64,000 bases of DNA. It comes from Chitinophaga rhizophila. GTDB taxonomy: Bacteria > Bacteroidota > Bacteroidia > Chitinophagales > Chitinophagaceae. The notes under the pieces were generated by a model. That model saw only the letters and a list, made by a program, of their open reading frames with translations. It was not told the DNA's origin and searched no databases. The position numbers and the translations under genes were made by a program. The stretch lies in assembly GCF_019492185.1 (NCBI RefSeq), contig NZ_JAICCF010000003.1, positions 682,001 through 746,000 of the forward strand, given 5' to 3'. How positions within the stretch are numbered: position 1 is the stretch's first letter; every line of letters starts with the position of its first letter. Positions 1-9,652 of the stretch are shown piece by piece.

Positions 1-2
1 AC

Positions 3-3000
3 TTGCTAGGCGGCATGCAGGATCTTAAAACACAGCTTCAACTAACAAGCAGTTCTGCCAACGCCAAGCTCGCTGCACACCTGGTTAATATTACAGACAG
101 TATCCGTGCCCGCTACGATGTGAATCTGTCATCCTTCAAAGTACACCCTGGTGTACTGATGTACGATACCTCTATGGGTTGGATAAGCGGAAGGGCATCA
201 GCTGCCGGCCAGGGATATACCTTCCCAGGCATGATCGCCAGGGCTGCTGTATACCTTGATGCTGCCACCTACAACGGATATACTTACCGTGGTGTAAAAG
301 TGAATGGTGATATTGACAAACAACAGTTACACGCAGAAGGCGAAAGCACAGATACCAGTGTAACTATGGCTTTTGATGTGAACGCTGTACTCAATGATAC
401 CAGTATCAGTTCTTTACAGGCTAATCTGAAAATGGATAAAGCCGATCTGTATACAACCAATTGGTATAGTCAGCCAATGATGCTGAAAGGTAACCTTGCC
501 GCAGACTTCGCCAGTCTTGATCCGAAGAGGCTGGAAGGTAAGGCCTTCCTCGACGGATGGCAGGTAGCCACAAACGGACAGGTGTTCCCAATTGATACTG
601 TGGCGCTTACTGCCAGCTATCAGGACCAGCAATATCTATCACTGACAGGGCCGTTTGGCTATATCAATGCCAACGGACAAATAGATTATACCAAAGTTGG
701 TGGTGCTTTTGGCCAGTTGATTAACAAGCCGTTACAACCATATGACAGTGCCAAACTGGTAAAGCTTCCTGCTGGACAGATACTTCAATGGAATGCCGCT
801 ATATCCTGGCCACGCAGCCTGAAAAATATGCTTCCTTACCTGCGTATGGAACAACCATTGATTATTACCGGCCGTCTAAACTCAGACAGTAGCCTGGTTG
901 CCTTAAACGCATCCCTGCTTAAACTGACCTACGACTCTATCAGAGTAGATAGCGTGAATATCACCGCCCAGATACAAGATACCTCGCTGGAAGCGATGGT
1001 GGATATAGCCAAACTATATCATCCAGTCGCACCATTGAACCATACACAGATAAAGGCAGGCGCAGAAGCAGGAAAGGTAGAATGGGACCTGCTGCTGGAC
1101 GATATCAAGCGAAATCCTAAATACAAACTTGGTGGCTATGTGACATTCCTGCCAGCTAACGCAATGGATCTTGCGCTGAAGACAGACCTGTTACTTAACA
1201 AACAGCAATGGAAAGTGAATGAAGGTAACCATATCCATATCATTGATGGTGGTCCGGATACTGCTCAGATGAAATTGTCTTACCAGGATCAATCTATTGA
1301 AATACAGACACTGAGAGATAGTACCAAAGGTAAATTGCCTCCGCTGAAAGCTACTATAAAAGACTTTAAATTATCAACAATCACAGCACTGCTTTCTGCA
1401 GATACATTACTAGCGAACGGTACCTTGAATGCAGAAGCACTGGCACGTAATCTTGATCAGTCTCCGCTGATTAACAGCCAGGTAAAAATAGATTCGCTTG
1501 TATTCCGTGGTACCTCTGTTGGTACACTGGATGCAAATGTAGAAACACCTCAGCCAGGACAGTATAAGCTGGCCGCTAACCTGACCGGTAACCAGAATGA
1601 TGTGAAGGTGGACGGTACCTACGATTCTACTATCAACGCTACTGTCAATATCAATAACCTGAACATGGCTTCTATTGAGGCCTTTACCTTCGGGAATGTA
1701 GACCGGATGCACGGTAGTGCAGATGGTAGGTTTACAATAACCGGTACTGCCGCTAACCCTAAAATATTGGGTAACCTTCACTTTAACAATGCAGGTGGTA
1801 CAATTACTTACGTTGGTACGCCATTAACGCTGCCTGATGAGACAATCTCTCTGGACGAAAGAGGCCTTGGCTTCAACCAGTTTGTTATCGCAGATAGTCT
1901 CGGTAATGAGATGGTTGTGAATGGACGTGTAAATACCCGTGACTTCACTAATTACAACTTCAACCTCACTGTTAACTCTGACAATTTCATGGTGCTGGGT
2001 GAGCAACAGAATCCTGACCAGTTATATTATGGTCCTGCATTCATTGACACCCGTATCTCGGTAAGAGGCAACATGGACCTGCCAAGAGTAGATGCCAATG
2101 TTAAACTGAGAGATAAATCCAAAGTAACAATTACCCTTCCATCTGAAGAACCAGGTGTGGCAAACAGGGAAGGGGTGATGGTATTTGTGGATAAGTCTAA
2201 TCCTATAGACTCCTCAATGATCAAGGTGGCAGATAGCCTGCGTTTTCAGAATCCACGCCTGAAAGGCATCAACCTTTCCGGTAATGCTGAAATCACTCCG
2301 GAATCTATTATTAGGATTATTATTGACCCTGTGAATGGTGATTTTGTGGAAGCGCAGGGTACTGCAAATGTGAACGCAACCCTGGATGCCAGTAGCAAAA
2401 TGAGCCTGACCGGCCGCTACGAAATATCTGAAGGTAAGTATGAAATGTCGCTGAACCAGCTCATCAAACGCTCTTTCAGCATTGAGAAAGGTAGTACAAT
2501 TACTTTCAGCGGTGATGCTATGGACGCAGACCTGGATATTACTGCCCGCTATACAGTTAATGCAACAGCAGCTGACCTGGTACAAGACCAGTTGTCCAAC
2601 CCCAATATGTCTGAAACTGATAGGAACAGGTATCGCCAGAAACTGCCCTTCTATGTATATCTGCGTATCAAAGGACAGATGCTGAAACCGGAAATATCCT
2701 TTGAACTGGATATGCCGGAAGCTGAACAAAATGCCTTTAACGGAAGTGTGTATAACCGCCTGAAACAGATCAATCAGATACCGTCAGAGTTAAATAAGCA
2801 GGTAATGGGCTTGCTGGTACTTAACCAGTTCATTCCTGAAGATCCTTTGGCAGGCGATGGCGGTGGTAGCGGAGACTTTGGTGTGAGCAATATGGCCCGC
2901 CAGAGTGTGAGCAAGATCCTTTCACAACAGTTAAATAACCTGGCTGGAAACCTCATTAAGGGTGTAGATCTGAACTTTGATGTTGAGTCAAGAGAAGACT

Positions 3001-3365
3001 ATTCAACAGGCGCTGCCCGGGAAACGACTAATCTTAAAGTTGGTGCTTCTAAAAAACTGTTCAATGAAAGACTGTCAGTGTCCGTAGGCTCAAATGTCAT
3101 GTTGGAAGGTGAGAATCGCGCAAATCCATCTTCACTCGTAGGCGATATTTCCATAGAATATAAACTAACAAAAGACGGCAGATATCGTGTAAGGGTATAT
3201 CAACGCAACGATAACAGCACAGTAATCGAAGGCCAGATTATCGAAACAGGCGTTGCCTTTGCACTGATTATGGATTATGATGAGTTTAGGGAAATATTCC
3301 AAAGGGCTAAAAGCCAGCAGAAATCTGAAAAACTCCGCAATAAGAAAACCGTGACTAAAAAATAA
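3..3365 (+). CDS. tamB: TamB-like translocation and assembly protein, 3' part
   Basis: This is the C-terminal 1120 residues of a TamB/DUF490 protein; the reading frame is open to the window edge, so the real start lies upstream (the first codon seen, TTG, is only the edge). The protein is long, repetitive and beta-rich, and ends in the conserved DUF490 block (roughly residues 750-1090), including a VYNRLKQIN-type segment and a QSVSKILSQQLN segment. TamB spans the periplasm as a hydrophobic beta-taco groove and works with an Omp85 partner in lipid transport or outer-membrane protein assembly. The partner gene follows after a single base, so the two are surely co-transcribed. The N-terminal membrane anchor is outside the window. 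Confidence 0.93.
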   Translation: MLGGMQDLKTQLQLTSSSANAKLAAHLVNITDSIRARYDVNLSSFKVHPGVLMYDTSMGWISGRASAAGQGYTFPGMIARAAVYLDAATYNGYTYRGVKVNGDIDKQQLHAEGESTDTSVTMAFDVNAVLNDTSISSLQANLKMDKADLYTTNWYSQPMMLKGNLAADFASLDPKRLEGKAFLDGWQVATNGQVFPIDTVALTASYQDQQYLSLTGPFGYINANGQIDYTKVGGAFGQLINKPLQPYDSAKLVKLPAGQILQWNAAISWPRSLKNMLPYLRMEQPLIITGRLNSDSSLVALNASLLKLTYDSIRVDSVNITAQIQDTSLEAMVDIAKLYHPVAPLNHTQIKAGAEAGKVEWDLLLDDIKRNPKYKLGGYVTFLPANAMDLALKTDLLLNKQQWKVNEGNHIHIIDGGPDTAQMKLSYQDQSIEIQTLRDSTKGKLPPLKATIKDFKLSTITALLSADTLLANGTLNAEALARNLDQSPLINSQVKIDSLVFRGTSVGTLDANVETPQPGQYKLAANLTGNQNDVKVDGTYDSTINATVNINNLNMASIEAFTFGNVDRMHGSADGRFTITGTAANPKILGNLHFNNAGGTITYVGTPLTLPDETISLDERGLGFNQFVIADSLGNEMVVNGRVNTRDFTNYNFNLTVNSDNFMVLGEQQNPDQLYYGPAFIDTRISVRGNMDLPRVDANVKLRDKSKVTITLPSEEPGVANREGVMVFVDKSNPIDSSMIKVADSLRFQNPRLKGINLSGNAEITPESIIRIIIDPVNGDFVEAQGTANVNATLDASSKMSLTGRYEISEGKYEMSLNQLIKRSFSIEKGSTITFSGDAMDADLDITARYTVNATAADLVQDQLSNPNMSETDRNRYRQKLPFYVYLRIKGQMLKPEISFELDMPEAEQNAFNGSVYNRLKQINQIPSELNKQVMGLLVLNQFIPEDPLAGDGGGSGDFGVSNMARQSVSKILSQQLNNLAGNLIKGVDLNFDVESREDYSTGAARETTNLKVGASKKLFNERLSVSVGSNVMLEGENRANPSSLVGDISIEYKLTKDGRYRVRVYQRNDNSTVIEGQIIETGVAFALIMDYDEFREIFQRAKSQQKSEKLRNKKTVTKK

Positions 3366-3366
3366 G

Positions 3367-5670
3367 ATGACCAAAGGATACAGGTATATATCATCCACTG
3401 TTAGTGCAGCGTTGTTTGTCCTGTGCATCAGCGCATGCAGTACCACCAAAACAGTTCCCGACAATGACCGCCTGTACACAGGCGCCGACGTCAAATGGGA
3501 AGGAAGAAAGCCCCGTGACTATAGCACGCTTTCGGCAGAAATGAGCAGTCAGACCAGGCCAAAACCTAACAGAAAGTTTGCCGGTATGCCATTCAGGCTC
3601 TGGCTATATAATCTGGGTAAAGAACCTAAAGGAAAAGGACTGAATCATCTGCTTAGAAATAAGTGGGGGGAACCACCTGTGTTGCTCAGCAGTGCTAAAC
3701 CGGATTATACCGCCAATGTGCTGGAGCAATATCTGGTAGACAACGGCTTCTTTCAGGCAACCGTTACTTCTGAAATTAAAAACAGTGGTAAGAAAAAGGC
3801 GTCCATCAACTATAATGTAACGCCTAATACCCGTTACCGCATCAAAAGCGTTACCTATGAAACTGATAGCAGCGATCTGGGTAAAGCTGTAGCTGCCGCC
3901 AAGGAGGGAAGCTCTCTGAAATTAAGGCGTCCCTACCGCCTGGATAGCGTGGTGGCAGAACGTAATCGTGTGCATAATATATTAAAGGAACAGGGCTATT
4001 ATTACTTTACTCCAGACCATTTGCTGGTAGAAGTTGATAGTACCAATGGGGGAATGGTAGATCTTTATCTGAAAGTTAAAGATGAAACACCTGCGGCTGC
4101 ACGCCACCCCTACAGGATGAAGAATATTACTTTATACCCTAATTATTCACTGGACAACGATTCTGCCAGCCGTCGGGGCAAACCGGTACAATACAATCAT
4201 ATCAGGATCGTCGATTCAACTGAGAAATTCAGACCAAGCGTCTTTGACAGGTCTGTCTTCTTAAAACCCGATAGTCTTTACAGGCTTAGTAATCACAATA
4301 TTACATTAAGACGTCTTACAGATATGGGTACCTTTAAGTTCGTTAAGGGGCAGTTCCGTACTGTAAGAGGTGATAGTTCCAGGTTGAATGCCAGTTTCTT
4401 CCTGACCCCTTATCCTCGAAGAAGTTTATCAGCCGAACTTAGAGGCACATCAAAATCAAACAACTTCGTAGGTTCAGAGATCAGAATTACCTCCAAGAAC
4501 CGTAACTGGCTACATGCAGCCAATTTGTTGGAAATCATTCTCTCCGGTGGTATGGAATGGCAGGTAGGTGGACGAAAAACTGCTAATAACACAACCCTGA
4601 TCGGTGGTAATTCATATAATGTAAAAGCAGAAGCTGCGGTTACTATCCCCCGCTTCTGGCAACCATTATTCAATTTCAATGTACGCACACCTTATGTGCC
4701 ACGCACCCGTATCAGCCTGAGTTATGAATTGTTCAGCCGTAGTCAGTTGTATAACCTGAATGCATACTCATTCCAATTCCAGTATATCTGGAGACAAACT
4801 CAATATCTGGAACACAGGTGGTCTCCTATAGCAATTACATACGTATTGCCTACCAGTACAACTCCTGGCTATGATAGCATATTATTTAACGATCCTAGTC
4901 AGCGAGCGGCAATAGAAAAGCAATTTATACTGGGTGGAAATTACAGTGTGACTTACAACAATCAGTCGGACAATAGAATACACAGTTTCTATCTGAACGG
5001 AGACCTGGATTACTCTGGTAATCTGGCAGGACTGGTAGTACCAAAGAAAGATAGTGGCAGAACCATTATCGGTGCTCCTTTCGCTCAATATGTCCGGCTT
5101 ACCGCTGATCTGAGACATTACTGGAAACTGAACAGAAAGCTGACCTGGGTAAACAGACTGTATGCCGGTTTTGGTATCCCTTATGGCAACTCTACGACAT
5201 TACCATTTGTAAAACAATACTTTATAGGTGGTAGTAGTAGTCTCCGCGGGTTCCGAGCCAGAACCCTGGGACCTGGTTCCTATAAAGATACCGCCAGTCA
5301 ATACCTTGCTAACGAGGCAGGGGATATCAGGCTGGAGTTTAACTCAGAGTTACGCGCCAAGCTGACTGGCATCTTTAATGCCGCTGTGTTTGTAGATGCT
5401 GGTAACATCTGGCTGAAGCAGAATGTTCCTACTAAACCCGGCAGTAAGTTCAGCGCCAGTTCTTTTGGTAACCAGATAGCCGTAGATGCTGGTGTGGGTC
5501 TACGTGTAGATGCTTCTATTATTGTCGTACGACTCGATCTGGCCTTCCCGTTGCGTAAACCATGGCTACCATCTGATGAGAGATGGGTCGTAAAAGACAT
5601 CAAGTTTGGTGATCCCGACTGGCGTAAAGAAAACCTGATTCTAAATATTGCAATTGGATATCCTTTCTGA
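3367..5670 (+). CDS. tamL: TamL: lipoprotein-type Omp85 (BamA/TamA family) outer-membrane protein
   Basis: Outer-membrane beta-barrel of the Omp85 family, 767 residues, partner of TamB. The N-terminus is a lipoprotein signal: a hydrophobic run ends in ISAC with the lipidated Cys at residue 24, unlike proteobacterial TamA, which has an ordinary signal peptide. POTRA-like repeats occupy about residues 100-235. The C-terminal half is a barrel ending in Phe (IAIGYPF), and the conserved loop-6 motif SSSLRGF is present near residue 625. Lipidated TamA variants (TamL) are known from Bacteroidota. The start is fixed by the one-base gap after tamB and by the signal sequence. A strong terminator follows. 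Confidence 0.93.
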   Translation: MTKGYRYISSTVSAALFVLCISACSTTKTVPDNDRLYTGADVKWEGRKPRDYSTLSAEMSSQTRPKPNRKFAGMPFRLWLYNLGKEPKGKGLNHLLRNKWGEPPVLLSSAKPDYTANVLEQYLVDNGFFQATVTSEIKNSGKKKASINYNVTPNTRYRIKSVTYETDSSDLGKAVAAAKEGSSLKLRRPYRLDSVVAERNRVHNILKEQGYYYFTPDHLLVEVDSTNGGMVDLYLKVKDETPAAARHPYRMKNITLYPNYSLDNDSASRRGKPVQYNHIRIVDSTEKFRPSVFDRSVFLKPDSLYRLSNHNITLRRLTDMGTFKFVKGQFRTVRGDSSRLNASFFLTPYPRRSLSAELRGTSKSNNFVGSEIRITSKNRNWLHAANLLEIILSGGMEWQVGGRKTANNTTLIGGNSYNVKAEAAVTIPRFWQPLFNFNVRTPYVPRTRISLSYELFSRSQLYNLNAYSFQFQYIWRQTQYLEHRWSPIAITYVLPTSTTPGYDSILFNDPSQRAAIEKQFILGGNYSVTYNNQSDNRIHSFYLNGDLDYSGNLAGLVVPKKDSGRTIIGAPFAQYVRLTADLRHYWKLNRKLTWVNRLYAGFGIPYGNSTTLPFVKQYFIGGSSSLRGFRARTLGPGSYKDTASQYLANEAGDIRLEFNSELRAKLTGIFNAAVFVDAGNIWLKQNVPTKPGSKFSASSFGNQIAVDAGVGLRVDASIIVVRLDLAFPLRKPWLPSDERWVVKDIKFGDPDWRKENLILNIAIGYPF

Positions 5671-5682
5671 TTTTTCTACCTT

Positions 5683-5706
5683 GGGCGGGATACTCCCGCC
5701 CATTTT
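5683..5706 (+). terminator. Rho-independent terminator after tamL
   Basis: A perfect 8-bp GC-rich stem (GGGCGGGA / TCCCGCCC) with a 3-nt loop is followed by ATTTTATT. It sits inside the 5' end of the longest possible rlpA frame, which argues for the shorter rlpA start downstream. Confidence 0.8.
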
Positions 5707-5719
5707 ATTAAAATTGCCT

Positions 5720-6097
5720 ATGATAACAATGAAATATATACGTAATGCCATTTTCCTGCTCGGTACTATCATGTGTTTTACCGCCTGCAGCAGGAAAGTT
5801 ACAGAAACAGGAAAAGCATCTTATTATGCAGATAAGTTTGAAGGTCGTAAAACTGCCAGCGGAGAAGTATTCAGACAACGACAAATGACAGCGGCTCATC
5901 GCACACTCCCTTTTGGTACCAAAGTTACCGTTGTGAATGTTTCCAATGGCCGATCAGTGAAAGTGCGTATTAATGACCGGGGTCCCTTTGCAGAAGGCAG
6001 GGTTATTGACCTATCTAAAAAAGCTGCACGTAAGCTGGGTATGGTCACCATGGGCGTTGCGCCGGTAGAAATTAAATACAAGAAGAAAAAGAAATAA
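5720..6097 (+). CDS. rlpA: RlpA-like septal ring lytic transglycosylase domain lipoprotein
   Basis: Small lipoprotein (about 125 residues) made of a lipobox signal (CFTAC) and one double-psi beta-barrel (DPBB) domain. GKASYYADKFEGRKTASGE and the NDRGPF...RVIDLSKKAA segment are the classic RlpA blocks; the Asp of NDRGP and the His of AAHRTLPFG are the family's expected active-site residues. RlpA proteins cleave glycan strands lacking stem peptides or bind peptidoglycan at septa. There is no SPOR domain, which is usual for short Bacteroidota forms. The frame is open back to 5648, but that start would overlap tamL and span the tamL terminator, so I chose the ATG at 5720; the ATG at 5729 is equally possible. 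Confidence 0.88.
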   Translation: MITMKYIRNAIFLLGTIMCFTACSRKVTETGKASYYADKFEGRKTASGEVFRQRQMTAAHRTLPFGTKVTVVNVSNGRSVKVRINDRGPFAEGRVIDLSKKAARKLGMVTMGVAPVEIKYKKKKK

Positions 6098-6120
6098 TCT
6101 GATTCTCATCTAAATAAGAA

Positions 6121-6155
6121 AAGGCGATACAGTAATACTGTATCGCCTTTTTTAT
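6121..6155. terminator. Bidirectional terminator between rlpA and the DJ-1 gene
   Basis: A perfect 13-bp inverted repeat (arms 6121-6133 and 6137-6149, loop AAT) has a T-run on the plus side (6148-6153) and, on the minus side, a T-rich stretch after the hairpin. The convergent genes end on either side, so it can serve both. Confidence 0.88.
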
Positions 6156-6171
6156 ATTGGAAACCTTAAGA

Positions 6172-6723
6172 TCAGGCGTGTACTCCTTCGCCTATCTCCT
6201 CAACCATCTTTCTACAGAATGCCGGCAGGTCATTCGGATTACGGCTGGTAACCAATCCATTATCCACCACTACTTCCTGATCAACCCAGTTAGCGCCTGC
6301 ATTGGTCAGATCTGTTTTCAACGAAGGGTAAGATGTAACCGTTCTGCCTTTCAGCTCACCTGTTTCTATCAACGTCCACGGACCATGACAAATGGCGGCA
6401 ATCGGTTTACTATCATCAAAAAAGCCGGATACAAAGTTCACTGCCTCCTGATTTTCACGGAGGTGATCTGGGTTCATTACACCGCCTGGTAGCACAAGTG
6501 CATCATAATCTTTGGCATTGGCATCGCTCACTGTTTTATCCACAGGATATGCTTTACCCCAGTCTTTCTCTGCCCAAGCCTTTACTTCGCCATCATGCAA
6601 TGAAATCACTTCTACCTGTGCACCTGCTTCCTGCAAAGCTTCCATTGGCTGCGTAAATTCACTTTCTTCAAAACCATCGGCCACCAGAATGGCCACTTTC
6701 TTATTACTGAGTTTGTTTTCCAT
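6172..6723 (-). CDS. DJ-1/PfpI family protein (type 1 glutamine amidotransferase-like)
   Basis: About 183 residues from the ATG at 6723. The protein carries the PfpI-type layout: VAILVADGFEESEF with the acidic residue before the nucleophile elbow, LVLPGG, and the elbow AICHGPW with Cys and adjacent His. This is the PfpI/YhbO/YraA branch, described as intracellular cysteine peptidases, glyoxalase III or protein deglycases; the exact reaction cannot be read from sequence. The frame extends upstream to 6780, but those 19 residues are unlike family N-termini, and ATG 6723 (or 6729) gives the usual length. It is a single-gene unit, convergent with rlpA. Confidence 0.9.
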   Translation of the reverse strand: MENKLSNKKVAILVADGFEESEFTQPMEALQEAGAQVEVISLHDGEVKAWAEKDWGKAYPVDKTVSDANAKDYDALVLPGGVMNPDHLRENQEAVNFVSGFFDDSKPIAAICHGPWTLIETGELKGRTVTSYPSLKTDLTNAGANWVDQEVVVDNGLVTSRNPNDLPAFCRKMVEEIGEGVHA

Positions 6724-6780
6724 AATCATCTGTTTTATGGGTGTTGGTAAATCAGTTCGGACTACTATCTGTTTACACAA

Positions 6781-7287
6781 AAACGGTTCCTAAAGGGGAA
6801 AGGCCTGTAGATCTGTGACCTATACTCATATATAAATGATGCTCAACAGTTCGGCTGTGCATTTATTTACTCAGAGTAATGTTAACAATACTCATTTAAC
6901 TCACATTTATTGGGTAACTGCACTATTTTTTTTGGAATTATTCAATGGCTACTGTTACTTGCACGGCAATCAGTTTTGCTATCTCAATGAGAACAAGAGA
7001 TTTGCCATAACGCATCTGAGAATGCATATTAAGATCAGATCAGAATTTTGCTGTAATTGGTTTTGTGAAATGAAAGTAATGTGAGAGAAAGCTGAGTATT
7101 TGTTATTTGTCCAATCTCTATTAATTCCCTTTTCTGTAAAGCATATCATGCTTCGTAAACACTTACGGAGTTATATGTCTGCGGCCTGTTTGTAACAACC
7201 ACAATATTATTTTACATCGTCTTCCATATCCTAGTCTTAAATAGCCAATCTACTGCCGGTGAGTCCTTTACCGGCAGTTAACTTTTT
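6781..7287. other. Noncoding gap with one hairpin
   Basis: No convincing gene. A frame of about 80 codons (6836-7084) lacks any protein-like pattern. The only clear structure is a 9-bp hairpin at 7252-7278 beside the end of the next gene. Confidence 0.6.
7252..7287. terminator. Hairpin at the 3' end of the imelysin-like gene
   Basis: Arms ACTGCCGGT (7252-7260) and ACCGGCAGT (7270-7278) with a 9-nt loop. The T-run (7283-7289) lies on the plus-strand side, next to the minus-strand gene's stop, so as a terminator for that gene it is imperfect; it would work better for plus-strand transcripts. Confidence 0.5.
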
Positions 7288-8292
7288 TTAATTATCCGCA
7301 GCTACGGCATTCAATGCCCCATTCTGCTGCAGTAAATTGTACATATAACTTGCCCGGAACTGTTGCCCGTTTATCTCGTACGTCGGATCATTACTACCTG
7401 ATGAATCGTTCATTGCATCTGTAGAAAAATACAATGGATGCACAGCATTCTTTGCGAAAATATTGGAAGCCGCAGGGTCTAAAACATAAGAGTCATTATT
7501 ATAAGGAATCGATAAAGCTTCTCTGGATAGTTTGAGATTAACAGATAAACGATTCATATAATCAGTGACAAATTGTTGTTTGTCAAAATACTCCTGATTA
7601 CCCGTATCAAGTCGTTGCGCAGCGGCGCTGATCAATTCTTCCGTATATCTTACAAGATCAGGGTTATAAATATTCACACGATCTGCATACAGATCCCAGA
7701 CATTCTTAACACCCTTCAGCGCAGCTGAAGCTTCTTTCAGACTCTGACTGTTCTCAGGACAATCAAATCCACTGATACCCAGTGATATAATTCTAACCAG
7801 CTCCAGTCTCATTGCATCAAACAATTGGGCATCAGTAGGAGCAGGACAATTGTTTTCATGACACAATGTATTTACAGCAGTAGCCAGCTTCCGTGCTTCT
7901 ACATATGCCATCTGGGTATCTGCGACGTGCAATGAAGGATATAACAAAGATTCCAGTCGCTGAAACGCTTTTCCCTCAGCATAAGCAGCTGTATCATGAC
8001 CATTCCCGTTGATCAGTTGTACCGTATACGGGTGAAAATATTCAGCAAGTACCTCTACCTCTTTATAGGCAAGCCTGGATTGGCAGAATGCATCGTGCAC
8101 TTCCTTCTGTGACTGGTGAGTAGCAAGAGCGGTACAAAGCTTGTCAACTTTGCCTTTCAGCTTCTGAATACCAGGCACATACCAGGATAAGACATGTTGC
8201 GAGGGAGCTGCTGGTTGTTGCCTGTGCTCATAGATGCTAAATGCACAGATAATTAACAGTAAAGTGGCTACGACAAAAATTAGAACACGCAT
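7288..8292 (-). CDS. Membrane-anchored imelysin-like / cytochrome-peroxidase N-domain-like protein
   Basis: A 334-residue protein with one N-terminal membrane segment (about residues 3-20), probably an uncleaved anchor or signal. The alpha-helical body contains AYKEVEVLAEYFHPYTVQ and INGNGHDTAA, resembling the imelysin-like domain that in Bacteroidota precedes the di-heme (MauG-type) domain of fused cytochrome-c peroxidases. No CxxCH heme site is present and the frame stops where the di-heme domain would begin. Nothing downstream encodes it, so this is either a stand-alone version or a protein that has lost its catalytic half. Similarity is judged by eye; function is unknown. Confidence 0.7.
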   Translation of the reverse strand: MRVLIFVVATLLLIICAFSIYEHRQQPAAPSQHVLSWYVPGIQKLKGKVDKLCTALATHQSQKEVHDAFCQSRLAYKEVEVLAEYFHPYTVQLINGNGHDTAAYAEGKAFQRLESLLYPSLHVADTQMAYVEARKLATAVNTLCHENNCPAPTDAQLFDAMRLELVRIISLGISGFDCPENSQSLKEASAALKGVKNVWDLYADRVNIYNPDLVRYTEELISAAAQRLDTGNQEYFDKQQFVTDYMNRLSVNLKLSREALSIPYNNDSYVLDPAASNIFAKNAVHPLYFSTDAMNDSSGSNDPTYEINGQQFRASYMYNLLQQNGALNAVAADN

Positions 8293-8488
8293 AGACCTAT
8301 TTATTTCACCAGTTAGTTAAAAGCATTTTATTTTTATCTATACAAAACTGATGTCAACATAATAGTAATGCATACCGGTGGAGGGGCTAACAAGTGAAGC
8401 AGTTATCCCGTATAATCATTATTATGTGAACAGTTGCAGGTAATTCTATATCACAAGATATAGACAAGTTGTTAAATAAGCGTTACGC

Positions 8489-8514
8489 CTATTTTAAGTT
8501 AACTTTAAAATAGC
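8489..8514. promoter_or_regulatory. Imperfect AT-rich palindrome before corA
   Basis: CTATTTTAAG and CTTTAAAATAG flank a TTAA centre (one bulged base), ending 22 bases before the corA start. A TAACTTTA sequence inside it is one base off the TAnnTTTG promoter element. It could be an operator or simply an AT-rich promoter. Confidence 0.35.
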
Positions 8515-8535
8515 GCAGCATAAATCAGTCCATAA

Positions 8536-9651
8536 ATGTCGAGATCGAACCGCATATTGCCTATACAGGATGTATTAGAAACGCTGAACCCGTTCAAGGT
8601 TAAGAAACAGCGTCTAATGAATTATAATCCTGCCACCGGTCCGCTGACCCGGAAACCTGCTCCTTGTGAAAAAATCACCATTTTCAACTACAGCACTACC
8701 CATTTTGAGGAAGTGTCTCTCAATGGGGGCGAAGTGGAGGCCATATTTAAACATATCAATAGTGAGAATGTTGTTTGGATCAATGTAGATGGGATTAACC
8801 GGCAAACCGTTCACAGAATTTGTGGCGAACTTGGTGTACATATCCTGCTCGAGGATGACATCATGAGTATAGGGCAGCGGGCAAAGATGGACGAGATCGG
8901 GGAACATTTATTTTGCCTGCTTCCAATGATGTATTTTAATGCAGAAAGCTGTACGGTAGATCAGGAGCAGGTAAGTGTTGTGCTGGGAAAGAATTTTGTC
9001 ATCTCTTTCCAGGATGATGCAGAGCGAGACGTTTTCAACCATGTAAGGGACAAACTGCGTATTAACAATTCCCGCATCCGCTCTGTAGGAGCAGATTACC
9101 TCTGTTATTCACTGATAGACACCATTGTGGATAGCTATTATCAGATAATAGAAAAACTTGGTGAGCGTATAGAACTGATGGAAGATGCGGTACAGCATCA
9201 GCCGAATACCCGCGCACAGGCGCGTATTAATTTCCTTCGTAAGGAGTTATTACTGTTCAAGCGGGCCATTGCGCCGGTACGCGAACTGGTAAATGGCTTT
9301 CTGAAAAGTGATAGCGAGTTGCTGGAAGAGCGTACAACGAAGTATTTCAAAGATGTATATGACCATATCGTGCAGGCAAATGATCTCGCTGAGAATTATC
9401 GGGATATGATTCTGAACATACAGGATCTCTATCATACCCAGATCAATCTTAAAATGAATGAGATCATGAAGGTACTGGCAGTTGTCACCACACTGATGGC
9501 TCCGCTGACTTTTATAGCAGGCATTTACGGGATGAATTTTGAGAACATGCCGGAGCTGCGTACAAGGAATGGTTACTACTACACCCTGGGCTTCATGTTG
9601 TTGATGCTGATAGGGATGATATTATTTTTCCGGAAGAAGCGGTGGTTTTAG
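8536..9651 (+). CDS. corA: CorA-family magnesium/cobalt transporter
   Basis: Divalent cation channel of the inner membrane, 371 residues. A long cytoplasmic alpha/beta and helical region is followed by two C-terminal membrane helices (about residues 312-331 and 345-364) joined by the signature YGMNF (GMN at 332-334). The loop after GMN (ENMPEL) matches the CorA selectivity loop, and the C-terminus is basic (RKKRWF) as expected for the cytoplasmic tail. CorA assembles as a homopentamer importing Mg2+, sometimes Co2+ or Ni2+; the substrate is not decided by sequence. The gene stands alone and ends one base before the convergent DUF2480 gene. Confidence 0.95.
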   Translation: MSRSNRILPIQDVLETLNPFKVKKQRLMNYNPATGPLTRKPAPCEKITIFNYSTTHFEEVSLNGGEVEAIFKHINSENVVWINVDGINRQTVHRICGELGVHILLEDDIMSIGQRAKMDEIGEHLFCLLPMMYFNAESCTVDQEQVSVVLGKNFVISFQDDAERDVFNHVRDKLRINNSRIRSVGADYLCYSLIDTIVDSYYQIIEKLGERIELMEDAVQHQPNTRAQARINFLRKELLLFKRAIAPVRELVNGFLKSDSELLEERTTKYFKDVYDHIVQANDLAENYRDMILNIQDLYHTQINLKMNEIMKVLAVVTTLMAPLTFIAGIYGMNFENMPELRTRNGYYYTLGFMLLMLIGMILFFRKKRWF

Positions 9652-9652
9652 G

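Noticed and set aside
5648..5719. Longer start of rlpA
   Set aside because: Would overlap tamL, contain its terminator and destroy the lipoprotein signal.
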